Position numbers and translations under genes: made by a program
Notes under the pieces: generated by a model
What the model was told of the DNA's origin: nothing
What the model saw: the letters and a program-made list of their open reading frames with translations, nothing else
The model's database searches: none
From: Climacium dendroides
Taxonomy: Eukaryota > Streptophyta > Bryopsida > Hypnales > Climaciaceae
DNA: 64,000 nt
Reading direction: 5' to 3'
Assembly (NCBI GenBank): GCA_950106755.1
Contig: OX467090.1
Span: 3,844,001 to 3,908,000 of the forward strand
In this document: positions 11,938-24,504 of the stretch, one piece after another
Numbering within the stretch: position 1 is the first letter of the stretch
How the letters are laid out: each line of letters opens with the position of its first letter

Positions 11938-13128
11938 TGTCGTAGCACAGAGTAAGCGATTTCCTTGTTATACCCCCAAAAATCACCTTAGAGCATAACT
12001 TGATGACCCTAAAGATTGAACCCACGAGATCCTGTGAAGTATCTAGCCTTATTAAGTGATTAAGCCAAGTCAACGAACATTTCCTATTTTCCAGTCCTAG
12101 TACAGAAACCGGAAACTTTCCAAACACCCAGAAAACCCCGGACCGGATTGCCTCCTACTTCCGGTTCCCTTCGTCAGGAAGATTTCGACTACTCAGGAAT
12201 TTGGCCGGTTCCAGTCCTAGACCAATCCGGTCCTGAATTCCTCCTAAACTGATCCGTTTCGGATCACTTGCCCAATCTCCTATCCTCTTCCGGTTTGGTT
12301 TTGCCTCTGTTTTACCATCAAAGGGGTCACCTCTTGAATTTGAGAGTGGTAGGCCCACCACTCCTCCCGCGGATCATAGTGACTGGAGATCCACTTCTTA
12401 CCCTCCCATTCTCCTACTCTAATCAGGATCCGATTTGACCCCTCACAGTTACCCTGATAGCAATCCGGATGACAGGTCATACAAGGGCCCTCCGTACGAT
12501 CCTCTCATACTACAACAACCTCAATACTCATCCAATCCGAGCGAAGTGGGGCGACTGCAAGTGTACCCGTCCATACCGCCTTTCGCCAAAGTTCTCCCGT
12601 TTTACCACCTAGGGTGGCGAGGCCTCACAAAAGGTTGGATGCTCAACCAGATTTCCCACTCAGGAGACTTAGCCTGACCAGGGATTCCCTCCCTAACCAC
12701 CTAATCCTAACAACAGCTTCCTCACCCGGAATTTTGAACTTTGACTCGTGCTGAGGAACTAGAATCCACTCCCAACTCTCAACTACCCACTCACATGCTC
12801 TTAGACCAACACAAGATATCAAAGGGAGCAATCCCTTCACACAATCGCACGCGCCAATCTGATTCCCTGTCACACACACCACTACTACGCTTGGGAGAGA
12901 AGTACAATAGAAAAAAACACTTAGGAGGCGAGGCGAAAATTGCAAAAGAAAGGCTCACGCCCTCCCTGCAAGGACTGGCTTTATATACAACTTTTGAATT
13001 TACAAGGGCGCAGAAAGCCCGCGAAAGTCCACCGCCTTTCGGGCGGAATTTCCGGTTTAACCTAACTATGCCTAACCGGATTCCCATTCCGGTTCCGGTT
13101 CTACCCTAAGAACTATACATGTTATACA
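11938..13128 (-). mobile_element. LTR of a ~1.2 kb LTR retroelement family (copy 1)
   Basis: Read on the minus strand, this 1191-bp segment starts TGTATAACATG and ends GTGCTACGACA (TG..CA termini). Near its start it has a TATA-like TGTATATAAAG at about 12980. Its body aligns by eye with the LTR at 34361-35564: both share GAGTTGGGAGTGGAT(T/A)CTAG, TTCCTCAGCA, GTACGATCC/GGATCGTACGG and ACTTCACAGGATCTC. It interrupts methyltransferase-like gene A. CCGGAA/TTCCGG words are frequent throughout the family. Confidence 0.75.
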
Positions 13129-13129
13129 C

Positions 13130-13545
13130 CTTAGAGTTCCTCTGTGGGGCTTCTCTGTTTAGGGTCCATCTGATCGAAGATCTCGGTCAGATTCCGGTTC
13201 TGCTCTCCATCTGCCGGATTTGGAACTGGGGCATCCGGACCGGAACCGGGAGTCGACCCTAAGTCGATCGTCATCGCGGGCGTGCCCGCCAGCGCCCTTG
13301 TTCGCCCCTACTTCCGCGACTCCGGCATCTTGTCCTTCCCTTCCCCCGGAACTGCCACCTTCGTAAAGAATTCCGGAAGCAAGAGGTCTGAGAGACGGGT
13401 CTCCTTGGGGTGTAGCATTCCGGTCAGCTTCTTACTACTTTCCTCCATCCGGTCCGTTGCCTCCCGGGCATCCGACAAGACTCCCTCAACCTGGTCGGCG
13501 AAGTGGGAGAGGATCCGAATCATCTGTGAACCTGTCGCAGCACAG
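13130..13545 (-). pseudogene. Internal region of the same LTR element: coiled-coil ORF fragment
   Basis: On the minus strand the frame reads ILSHFADQVEGVLSDAREA, then TDRMEESSKKLTGM, a diverged copy of ILSDFEEQVEKLLVNAREA and DQIEASSQKLTEI in the ORF at 33580-34272. The heptad-like pattern suggests a coiled coil. Only the C-terminal part is present. It abuts a second LTR at ~13546, so either a large internal deletion or a nested insertion removed the rest. Confidence 0.7.
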
Positions 13546-14343
13546 GATAAATAAATTCCCATTATACTTGCAAAAAACACTTTAAAGCATAATAAAGTGA
13601 CTCTAAAGTTCAAACCCAAGAGATTCTGTGAAGTGTTTCGTATTGCTAGGTAGTATGGATCCGTTTTCCCTATTCCGGATCCCTTTCGTTGATCCGCTAC
13701 CGTACATTATCTCACCCAATGACTCCTATCCGGATCCTTTTCCCTATCTGATCAGGATTAATATCCGGTCAAGGTGCTTATTCTCAACTAATCCGGACCT
13801 CACCGCTTCTGCTCAAATTCTATTATTAGCACTGGGGTTTTTTAATCTTCTCCCAGTTTCCGTTCCTGTTTTGCTTAGCCTCTGTTGGCACTTCAGAGGG
13901 ATCCGCCACTTAGATTCAGAGGGTTAGGCGCACCTCTCCTTTCGGAATTTTATAGTGAGGGAAGACTCACTCCACTAAGCCTACTTCCTAAGTTCTTATT
14001 TCTACAAGATTCGGTTTGATCCCTCACAACAGCCCGGAAGTTAGTCCGTCCTGCAGGTCACACAGCGACCCCCCGTACGATCCTATCTTACTACAACGAC
14101 CTTAATATGTTCTCCAAATCTGTGCGAAACTAAGGTGGCCACAAGTGCATCCGCCCGTACCAGCTCAATGCAGAATTCTTCCGTTTACTACTTCAGATGG
14201 TGAGACCTCTCAAGTGATCGGAACGAAACCGGATATCCCATCCAATAACTCTAGCGCAATCGAAGAATTCCCTTCTCTCATTGCCTAGCCTAACACTGGC
14301 TATCCCACTTGGAATAATGAACTCTGAATCTACTGAGGTGCCA
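13546..14343 (-). mobile_element. Second, 5'-truncated LTR of the same family
   Basis: Minus-strand sequence from 14343 to 13546 matches the 3' two-thirds of the LTRs at 11938-13128 and 34361-35564, including GAATCTCTTGGGTTTGAAC and the end GTGCTGCGACA. The upstream third with the TATA box is absent, and the homology stops abruptly at about 14343. It has the same orientation as copy 1. Confidence 0.7.
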
Positions 14344-14429
14344 TGACAAAATTTATGCTCAAAACAATGGCAAAGGGAGGAAAGAGGGGGAGAAGGGGTT
14401 AGGGGTAGCAAGTACAAAATTCAAAAATC

Positions 14430-15140
14430 GGGATTTTATTTTTTTGAATTTTTTTCCCTCATACATTATATTTTTTCTATGTAGAAAGCTTCGATTCATT
14501 TCATTTGGATTTGTTATGAAAAAGTTATGAACAATCTTGTTTTTTGCGCAATTTGAGCATCTTTTCAAAATAATAACTTTGTAGGATTCCTTTTTTAATG
14601 CAATTTTTATAATTTTTCAAAAAAAATTGTTTCCCATGGTTTAGTGTTCATGTTAGAACAAGCTCACCATTGGAATTAGTGCCTTGTAATTCCATCTTAG
14701 AGATATTAATAATTTAGAATTTTATTCAATATCATACCTACTTCTACTCAACAATTTTTTTAAGTATAATAATAATTATTATTTTCATTTTTTTATTTTT
14801 CCTAAGCTTTTGACTCAATTCTCCACCGTAAAAATTTAAATCTCAAAACTCTTTAGTGCAAAAAATTAAAGTTAAGAAGGTTCAAATTCAAAATTTCAAA
14901 TAATCTAGTCTCACAATGTGCTTAAAAACTTATTTTTTTCACTTTGAATGCAAATATCTTGCAATCTATGTGGTCAAAATTTTTGAAATTTTTTCCACAC
15001 ATTTTCATACTAGTTAGGCATAGGATCCTATAGTTAGATGTGGAAAAAAAATTCAAATTCTTTTACTCCTTAGAAATGGCAATTTTGAGTATTTTTTGGC
15101 AAAAAAAAAGGAGCTTGGTACTTTAGGATTTAAGGTTTTG
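14430..15140 (+). repeat. ~650-700 bp dispersed repeat of unknown class, copy 1
   Basis: It aligns with 60140-60790 over nearly its whole length. Shared words are GATTCATTTCATTTGGATTT, GTTATGA(A/G)AAAGTTATG, CTCACCATTGG(A/G)ATTAGTGC, ATCCTATAGTT and TGGCAAAAAAAA. Both copies lie in the same orientation. I see no coding capacity, no clear terminal repeats and no target duplication. Confidence 0.75.
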
Positions 15141-17500
15141 TTTGATTTTAAGTCAATTAGCCAAAAATTTAGCAATAAATTGGATAGGATTTTATCTTAA
15201 CAAAATATCTACAAAGGAAAAAGAAAACATAGAAACGAAAGAAATAACAAAAGAAAAGGAAGAAGGTGGAAGAAAAAGTAGCCAAGCATTCTTCATATGC
15301 AATATCAATTCCACAGAAAGCAAGATGTCATTGGAAGGAGTATTGCAGGATTTGGAATTTCCAACAAACAATAATGAAATAATCACCATCATGAAGTTAG
15401 AGGTTAGTATTTGAATTTTTCCAACCTTATTGCAATTTCAATTAAAGTTATTAGTTTAACATTCAACAATTGAAATTAAGTAACATTAAAATAAAAATTA
15501 TTAGATAGTAAAAGAACCATAAAAATTTAGAAGTAGTAAGAAGTGGTCATAATAATTCAAAATTACTTGAACCATTCAAATTATCCAAAAATTACAATAG
15601 GATAAAAATAAAAATAGATAAAAAAGTAGAAAGTTAATTAGAAGAATCTTTAGGAATCTTTTAAAAATCTTTTGGGAATCTTAATTTCTCAAGTCATTAG
15701 GATTAAGAAGCAAGGATAAGTTTTGATTTCAAAAGGAAAATAGACTTAGTAATGAATTTTGATGAACCAATTGATGGTCAAAATTTGTGCACAAGTAATT
15801 TTGATCCAAGAAATTAAATAATTAAAATGTTTACCCTACAGAATAGTAGAATTAGAATGTTAGAAATAGAACCATTAGGCCATAGATTTAAAAGCCATTC
15901 TTTACATTCAAAGGTAAAAAAGAATTACGTAGAATTTTCATGAACTGGTTAATGGTGAAAATTCATTCATAAATAAAATTTGCCTAGAAGGTTAAAAATA
16001 TAAATTTACAAAGAATTAATCCAATTATCATCCAAAATAAAAGTAAAACTTCAATTAACTCCAACATTATTAAAAACTTCAAATTTTAACTAGTAAGATA
16101 AAAAGAATTCAGTTCCAAGTAAAATTTTAAAAAACAGGAAATATTTCAGAGACTCCACATTGAATGAAAGTAGAATGAACTAGAGTGGAATGAAGGTTTT
16201 AACCCAGTAACACTGCTGATGCCATTTTGTGGAATGAAGGTTTTAACTCAGTAACACTGCTGATGCCATTTTGTGGCATTTGGATGACTGAGCAACAATG
16301 TAGAGGGAGAGGAAAAACAATATTTCACCCATTTTTTCTTCTTGATCTTTTATGGTGGATTATGAAGAGTTCCTAGGTGAATTTGTAGTTTTGCTAGTGT
16401 TTGTTGTCACATGAATGAGAAGTTAGTAAAATAACAGACCACAAAATATGTTATTTTCAGTGTATTCTAGGAAGTTGTTACTTATTGCTCTAAATCTGAA
16501 ATTTCTCCATGAAAATGATGTTTTTTGAGTTTGAGCCCACCTAACAAAATGAAGTCCCTCTACTCTAGTTTCTATTCCAATTGAAATTTTGAAAAAATTC
16601 ATAATATTAAATATTTTATAGCAATTTGAACTTTGAGTGTATTTTCAATGTCTATTGCATTCTAATTATAGAATGTCACGGGACTTGAATATACACCATA
16701 ATGTTTGTCATTGTAATGTACACACATGGTGAAATTTTCAAATTTTTGAAATAATTTTCTATTTGATATGATTTTTCTTTACTTTTCTTCCAAAAAGTTT
16801 TAGAAAAATCAATTTTCCTCAAAAAAAACTAAATCTTTTGTGAAGCAAAGAAGACATGTAGTTTCATCTCTGAAAAATAAATATAAGAATATTCATACAT
16901 ATATAATCCCACAATGGCAACAAACTGAGTGATGGCAAGGAGTCTTGAAATCAATGGTTATAGGCCCAGCATTTAGGGGTTAACAAAAGTAGAATAGAAT
17001 TGGATGAAAGTCAACCAAATTTGACCAAATCTTGTCAAACTTAAAATTTAGTTAGATCATAAAGAACAAAAAACAACACAAAAAATTTCATTGTGTTTTG
17101 ATAGTTAGATTGCTAGTAATTGACAGATGAAGTAATCATAGTAAGTTGGTTTAATATCAAACTTCATCCACCCATATCTTCTAGAGATTAATGCTAATTT
17201 TAGTATTCTTTATCATTTTAGAAAGGAAAAATTCAGCTCTACAATTTAGGATAATTGGTTAAATTACTTGACCAATTTCTCTAAGACTTGAATTTTGGTA
17301 GTCGTAGCCAAAATCAACCAAATTACTAATTATTTTGAAGTAGATTTAAGCACTTGCAATTAGGGAGGTTAAGGAGAAATGAAAACAATGATCCATTGCT
17401 TCAAAGACTCATTTGGATTACGTGACTCTTTAGGCATGCAATAGGATTTTTCTATAAGTAAACAACACACTAGAACCTAGTTTGTGTACACTTTATTCCA
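15140..17500. other. AT-rich spacer with one small duplication
   Basis: A 90-codon frame at 15142-15414 is Lys/Glu/Ile-rich and matches no family I know; it is probably chance. A 44-bp direct duplication (TGGAATGAAGGTTTTAAC...) starts at 16186 and 16230. Nothing else was recognised. Confidence 0.5.
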
Positions 17501-17509
17501 AGGGTGGGA

Positions 17510-18070
17510 ATAAAGCACCCACAATCCTTCTCTAATGAAAACACTCTTGCTATTATACACTAAATTTTTATGTACTTCTTTGGTTTGGGATTAAGGAGGT
17601 TCTCTCTAATTGCCAATTTTTTTCATTTAAAGCAAAACCAAAAATTTAGAGGGATTTAGGTTTGTGGATTTTACAACTCTCTCCATTTTTTTTTGGGAAT
17701 CCTTTTCTAAAGAAAACACTCTTGGCATGTTTTAAAAACTAAGTTCTACAGACTCATTTGGTTTTGGTAGGAAAAGAGTTCTTTGCAACTCTTGATTTTT
17801 TTTCCCTTTAAATGCAAATTTGAAAACCCCATGGGGTTGAGGTTTTGAGATTTCATCCCTCTCTTCATTTTTTCTTTGAGTTCTTGTCTAATTAAAACAC
17901 TCTCACTTCTATGCATTAAGTTTTTGTGCACTTATTTGGTTTTGGGGTTAAGGTTTTTTTTTCCATCTTCCAATTTTTTTTCTTTGAATCCAAACCAATA
18001 AATTCTAGGTTTTGGAATTTTACCCCTCTCTGCATTTTTATCTTGAAGTCTTTTTAAAAAGAAATTACTT
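17510..18070 (+). repeat. Degenerate ~165-190 bp tandem repeat, 3-4 copies
   Basis: Units begin near 17525, 17695, 17885 and 18055 with TCTAATGAAAACACTC-like sequence. They continue through TTTGGTTTGGG(A/G)TTAAGG to AAAACCAA...TTTTAC-CTCTCT. High divergence indicates an old array. Confidence 0.6.
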
Positions 18071-18239
18071 GTGCTTTCAACATTAATGTCTTTGAATTTA
18101 ATTATTTTGGTGAAGGTCTAGCTTCAATATTTTTGTGCATGTATTAAATTTTTTTTTTTGGGGGGGGGCAAGGTCATCATTTGGGGGAATCATCATTTGA
18201 AGGGACCATCACTTGAGGGGGATGAAGCCATCATTTAGT

Positions 18240-21200
18240 ATTTTTTGTAAAACTCCTATTTTGAATTGTAATGTATAAACCTTCAACTTGGCACTTGGAG
18301 CTTTGGAATTTTGTTTTGCAAATGCTTTACAACATTTAGCATACTTTAATGCAATTATACATAAATTAGTATCTTTGAGAGAAATGGTAGCAAGCCCTAC
18401 AAATTGAGTCAAAAGTCTTCTTAAAGGTGAAAAATATACTTAATATAATATTTTTACACTTCTAAATCTTATTTGAGAGATTGTGAGGTTAGATTAACTA
18501 TTTTGAGAAAAGTAAGGATGTGAAAATTAGTTAGTCCTAGTGTCTTGTCAAAATAACAATCAACCAATGCAAGGTGCATTCAACATACTAGCTAGGTGTT
18601 ATTGTTAAAATTAGGTCTAGATTTCCACGAGTCAATCAAAATTCAATTTGTAGAAGAATTAGATTTATTCGTATTAAAAATCTAGTTTGTAGGTGACATT
18701 GAGAAATCCAATTAGAAATAGTCTACATGGAAGAATAGGTGTTTGGAGCATAAAGAGAGGTACTTTGGAGACAAAAGCATGCTAAGAAGATCAAGTGGAG
18801 CCATTTATTTAGCAGTCTCTCTAGTACTTGAATGATTTTTTCCTTGGGTGGAAATTATTAAGGAATTACTAATTTTATATTCTTTATTATTGGTACTAAG
18901 GATCTTTTGACTTTCTAGATATGTTTTGGAAACTTTTTAAAGATTATCCAAAAAATTTCATATTTTTCTGAAATTCCATGATGACTCCATGAAAAGTTTT
19001 CAACTTATAAAAGTCTTCGTAAATTCTTTAAAATTATATATGATGCATTATTGTGGTAAAATCTCACTAAAAATTAGAGTAGTGTTTTTTGTGCTAATAA
19101 AGCACCTTATCAAGTTTGGAAGCATTCTGACATTTGCTAGTACCAAAATCAATAGCAACACCTGACTTTTAGGAAATTCACTATGCGGCTGCAAATTTAC
19201 GTACAAACCAAGAGCATATAGAGTTTGATTGGAGCAAATAAGGGGTCTTCTCTTACTCTTGTAGACCATTCCAACAACCTCATATAGTCAATTTTTTCAA
19301 CAAGTTCGAATTTCAAATTTAGAGTTTTCACCTACTTTAGGAATCATTGTTAGTACATTTAACTAATAAAATGGATGGAAAAATAGGGGTATACTTTAAG
19401 TCTCTTAATTAAGGGTATTCACCCTTAGTGGGGGCCAATATTAGAGCTTGGCATTGACTAACAACAAACTTGATTGTAGGCAATTTTGAAACCTTATAAA
19501 AATATTTGAAACTAGAAACATTTTGAAACAAGTATCAACTTTACAATGTACATCACAAGCAAATCAATTCGTTACTACACAAACCATGATATAATTATCT
19601 TAATTTCTGAGAATTTAGAGTTATTTCTTAGTCAACCAATCAATTCTCACTTTAGTGGTAAGCAATGTTTGTACACATTTTCTAATGACATTCTACTCAT
19701 TTGAAATTCTAGGAATCTATAGATATTTCTTATTTGGCAAATTCTAACTTTAGTAGTAATGTTTCAATTGGTGTTTGCTATACTATACACTGACTTTATC
19801 ATGTATTAGTAAAATTTTATGTATTTAAATAGAATACATATTAATAATTTCAATTAGTCTTTAAAGAAAATTATCGTAATGATTTTATAAATATATTTTC
19901 AAATATGCATACATTAAAATGTACAATATAAATTTTCATGAATGGAGTATATGCAACAATGAATATAATTATTTTCAAATATGCATACATTGGAATGTAG
20001 AAAAAGCTAAATCTTAATAGCAAGAATGCTTAAAGTATAATTTGGTTTTATTTATTGATCTATAACTTATACAATTAAAATTGTGGAAGTAAAATGAAGT
20101 GTAAAGTAAACTAAAGGACTAAAACAAAAACTTTTTAATATCACTATACTTCTATCATATCACATTTTAACGTAGTGTAATGATATAAAAGTATAGTGGT
20201 TGTTAATGAACTCTTTAATATGACACTATACAAAAATATGATATTACAAGGGGCCTTGTGGTTTTAGTAATATGATGATGATCAATGGTTTTAACCTTCT
20301 ATTGACATATTTTGTAAGTGGACATTCCCAATGTATTTTGAAAATTTAACATGTGTATACACTTGAATTAATAAGTTCCACATGTAAAGATGTAAATACA
20401 TATGACTTCATTCTGAAGTCCATTTCTACTCAAATACAATGGCATTTGAGAAGGTCAAGTGTATTGTTAGCTCTAATTTAAGCTACATAAATGTATTCAA
20501 TTTATTCAAAGGCACAATATTAGTGTCTTTGTATTGTTTGTAAGAATAGAATAGGTTATAGATTTGCCAATTTAATATTTTAAACCTCTAGAACTAAAAT
20601 ACTAAAGGTTATAAATTAGCTAGACACTACCTCAACAACAATAGATTGTAGAAGTTACAAATTTGCTAAGTACTAATTCTATTTTGTAGAAATTAGTAGA
20701 ACATTTCAATTTGATGATTTCAATCTGAGCTACTTAAGGCTATTACAAATAGTGCATCATTTGTAAATTAGTATCACACACTAATAGGATAAATTATTAA
20801 CATAACAAACTAGTTACTCTTTCTAAAATGAATCACTTATTACAATTGAAAAGCCTAAAACTCATATATAGAATCATTCAATATATGGCTCCAAAACTAG
20901 AGTGTAAATAAAACACCTATAGAAACGAAAACCATTCAAAACAATTAATATATTGAAAAAAAGGTAATCAAGAAAAAAACAATTTTCATAGTAACAAATC
21001 CTTTTCTTCTATAAGCTTCCAATCTACATAATCAAATGCACTATAACTTTCTAAATTCCCACACTAGCCATCTATTACACTTTTTAACAATTAAGTTTTT
21101 TATTTAAAAACCTTTTCCCTTGTATGAACTTAAACATGACAATTTTTTATATTTTTTGACGACTTTTCTTAAGTGTACACTTGGTACTATAGGGATGAAC

Positions 21201-21660
21201 AACCAAAATTGACACCAAGGCAAGGATCAAAAATCAACCTACCTAATTATAAGCCCAATAGTTGAAGCAACCAAAGTAAACTCAATAATGGAAAAAAATT
21301 ATAGCTTGCATGGTCTTCTTGAAGGAAAGACTTCAAAATAATCCATTGACATTTCCATGTGATTAGTCTTCTCAATAAAGAATCCTTAGGTCTTGATATT
21401 GCCAATAGAAGGATGTAAGGTAAACAATAGTACTAGAATCATTCAATAGCTAAATTTGCCAACCTTTGATTTCCATTTCTTCACAAAAACAATAGGTGAA
21501 GAAAATGCAAGAGGTGACAACCTCTATGCACATGTTCTTCGAGTCATCTCCAACCAATGCAATAGTTTTCAATCAATGATCAACACCATAACATATTCAC
21601 AAATGATGACAAATTCCAATGAATAGCTCCAAACAACATGGTCTACAATTGGTCAAAATT
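18240..21660. other. AT-rich spacer
   Basis: No long ORF and no recognisable element. A weak hairpin with ~28-bp arms (ATCACTATACTTCTATCATA versus its imperfect complement) occurs at about 20135-20205 and may be a remnant MITE. Confidence 0.45.
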
Positions 21661-21669
21661 GCAACCTCA

Positions 21670-24140
21670 TCACCAATAATCACCACAAGAACACAAGCCA
21701 TTTTGGAAGTGGTGAAACCGATTAGCATCCCTCACAACAATCTCCCGTTCAGTCACCTTGGAGGTGAACTTGGTTGCTGTATGGCAATCTGAACACACTC
21801 GAAGGTTCCCGAATTGGCTCTCCAACGGGTGTCCGTAGGAGTCCGTAAGCAATGGCCAACCTCTCACTATGGGAGTGAAGAGCAAGTTCTTTCTCCTCCT
21901 CATCAATGTTCCGCAACACTACCCGGGTATCAGGAATGTAGCCTTCGGCCTTAATTCTCTCGCTCAATCTCCGCAGCTCAGCATAGATCTCCTTCGCTTC
22001 TGGGTGAGAAGTATCCGCAACAACAAAGTCCTGAACCTTATTATCAACTTCAATCCAGCTACGCCCAGGCTCCTTGCATATACCTCTCTCCTGCATCATA
22101 GTGCGCACCCACAACACCTCCTCCCATTTGCCAGCTGCAGCACAAATATTCGAGAAAAGCACGTATGCAGAGGTGTCCTTCGGTTCCAACTTGAGGAGCT
22201 CAGTAGCGGCAAGCTTGCCCAAATCCACATTCCCATACGTTCTACAAGCACCAAGCAAGGCTCCCCAAGTTGTCCCATCTGGTTCCACTGGCATGTTGCC
22301 AATCAAGAGCTTCGCTTCCTCCAAGTGTCCTGCTCGGCCAAGAGCATCCACCATACAGGTACAAAGCACCACAGTAGGTTCGATGCCGTAATCTTGTGTC
22401 ATAGCCAGAAAAAGCCTACGGCCCTCATCCACAAGGCCAGCATGACTACAGGCCGACAACACTGCAACGAATGAGATCTCATTCGGCTTCACGCCGACTA
22501 CAATCATATTTCTAAACACTTCCAGGGCTTCGTGCCCACATCCGTGTTCAGCAAGTCCACCGATCATCACGTTCCACGTGATCACATCACGATACTCCAT
22601 CCGGTCAAAAACTAGCCGAGCATCGACCAAACTGCCACATTTCGCATACATGTGGACAAGCGCATTGCCCAAACGCAAATCCGATTCAAGTACCGCTTTG
22701 AGGATATGCCTGTGAACCCCCTTCACCCACTCCAAAGCCCCTGCACTTGAACAAGGATTCAGTATGCTCGCACAAGTGAATGCATCGGGCATAAAGCCTT
22801 CCCTTTGCATTTGCATAAACACTTCAAATGCTTCACTCCCACATCCGTGTTCAGCAAGTCCACCAATCATCACGGTCCACGTGATCACATCACGATCCTC
22901 CATCTGGCCAAAAACTACCCGAGCATCGACCAAACTGCCACACTTTGAATACATATGGACAAGCGCGTTGCCCACACGCAAATCCGATTCAAGTCCCGCT
23001 CCGAGGACATGCCTGTGAACCTCCTTCACCCACTCCAAAGCGCCTGCACGTGAACAAGGATTAAGAATGCTCACAAATGTAATTGCTTTGGGTTCGAGGC
23101 CATTCTGCTTCAATTGGAGAAGCAGTTCATATGCTTCACTCCCACATCCGTGTTCAGCAAGTCCACCGATCATCACGTTCCACGTGATCACATCACGATA
23201 CTCCATCCGGTCAAAAACTAGCCGAGCATCCACCAAACTGCCACACTTTGCATACATTTGGACAAGCGCAGTGCCCACACGCAAATTCGACTCAAGTCCC
23301 GCTCGGAGGACATGCCTGTGAACCTCCTTCACCCACTCCAAAGCCCCTGCGCTTGAACATGGATTCAGAATGTTCGCAAACGTAATTGCATTGGGTTCGA
23401 GGCCTTTCTGTTTCATTTGGAGAAACAATTCATATGCCTCCTGCCCAAATCCATGCTCTGCAAGTCCACCGATCATTATATTCCATGAGATCATGTTGTG
23501 TTCCTCCATTCGTCCAAAAACTACTCGGGCATCATCGATACTGCCACAATTTGCATAATTACATGCAAACAAGCGCATTGCCCAGACGCACATCCGATTC
23601 AAGCCCAGCATGTCTTACACACGCATGAACTTCTTTGCCCCACTGCAAAGCTGATGGATCGGCACATGGCTTCAGGATGGTCGAGAAAGTATATGCATCT
23701 GGCTGGACTCCTTTTTGGCACATTTGATTGAAAAGTTCCACTGCTTTTTCAGCATGCTTGTGCTTTGCATAACCTCCAATCATAATGTTCCAACTGAACA
23801 CGTTCTTGTTGACAAGTTTATCAAACACTCCGCGTGCATCCTCCAATCCTCCACACCTGATATACACGCTCACTAGGTTGTTTGCCACATATCTATTCTG
23901 CTCCATTCCACTCTGATTGATGTAGTCGTGAAGCTGCTTCGCCACATTAACAGTAAGGTTTTTCTCCTTCAAGCACCGTCTCAAAACTTCAACATACATG
24001 CTGGAATCCACGGCCATGCCCTGTTCCAGTCGATTCCTCAAATTACTGATTGCTCCAGTCGTGCTTCTCGCAGTTTCCAAGGACATACTACCGCCGCCAC
24101 CCGGTACAATATGCCTCGACTGTCTTGCAGTACTAGACAC
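21670..24140 (-). pseudogene. PLS-class PPR protein with E and DYW domains, two indels
   Basis: This is an intronless minus-strand gene of ~820 codons. Members of this family bind organellar RNA and direct C-to-U editing through the DYW deaminase domain. The N-terminus (MSSTARQSRHIV) could be a transit peptide. It is followed by P, L and S repeats, with phrases such as VFSWNIMIGGYAKHKHAEKA and four copies of GALEWVK(E/G)VHRH. The E region (GRSWIEVDNKVQDFV) and DYW domain follow: [12 protein letters not shown] carries the HSE zinc/catalytic motif, [10 protein letters not shown] the CxxCH motif, and the C-terminus is CSCGDYW. The frame is broken twice. Four extra bases (TAAT) follow ...LGNALVCM near 23570. 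Near 21804 a net 8-bp deletion removes the three residues between GEPIR and NLRVCSDCH. Otherwise the sequence is well preserved, so it is a recent pseudogene or contains assembly errors. Confidence 0.9.
22500..23480 (-). repeat. ~303-bp internal tandem repeats in the PPR gene
   Basis: Units of 101 codons (one P-L-S triplet) repeat with a period of 303 bp, with anchors near 22764, 23067 and 23370. Long stretches are almost identical, e.g. the repeated word GVIGT-type MIGGLAEHGCG and GALEWVKEVHRH. This indicates recent unequal crossing-over or gene conversion inside the gene. Confidence 0.85.
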
Positions 24141-24179
24141 AATGCATCTTCTTCCATTGTAGCCCTTAGATAGCCTGAT

Positions 24180-24504
24180 TCATCAATAGATTCTTCAATA
24201 GAAATCCCTTTGAAAGAAGAACACTAATACACAATGAAAGGGTGCAAGGGGTGCAGAAAACCACTAATGCCCAGTACTCACATATTTCAACATCCACAAA
24301 TTTGCATCTTCATTTGAATTCTTAATATCTCTCACATACATAGCAATCCACTGCAAATCGTTCCACTTTAAAGTGCACCCAATAACCAAAAGGAAGAACA
24401 AAGCATATTGCGCACACAAAAATCCTCAGACCCACCCAAAATCACATATTTCTAGATGCACCTACTCTAGTCAATAGACAAGGTAGCCAACTCAATTCTT
24501 AAAG
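24180..24504. other. Short spacer upstream of the PPR gene
   Basis: AT-rich 5' flank of the PPR-DYW gene. No clear TATA box or other element was identified. Confidence 0.4.

Noticed and set aside
15142..15414. 90-codon Lys/Glu-rich frame
   Set aside because: AT-rich context, no splice or promoter signals and no recognisable motif.
21869..23731. Long plus-strand frames opposite the PPR gene
   Set aside because: Antisense shadows of the PPR repeats, with the same 303-bp periodicity.
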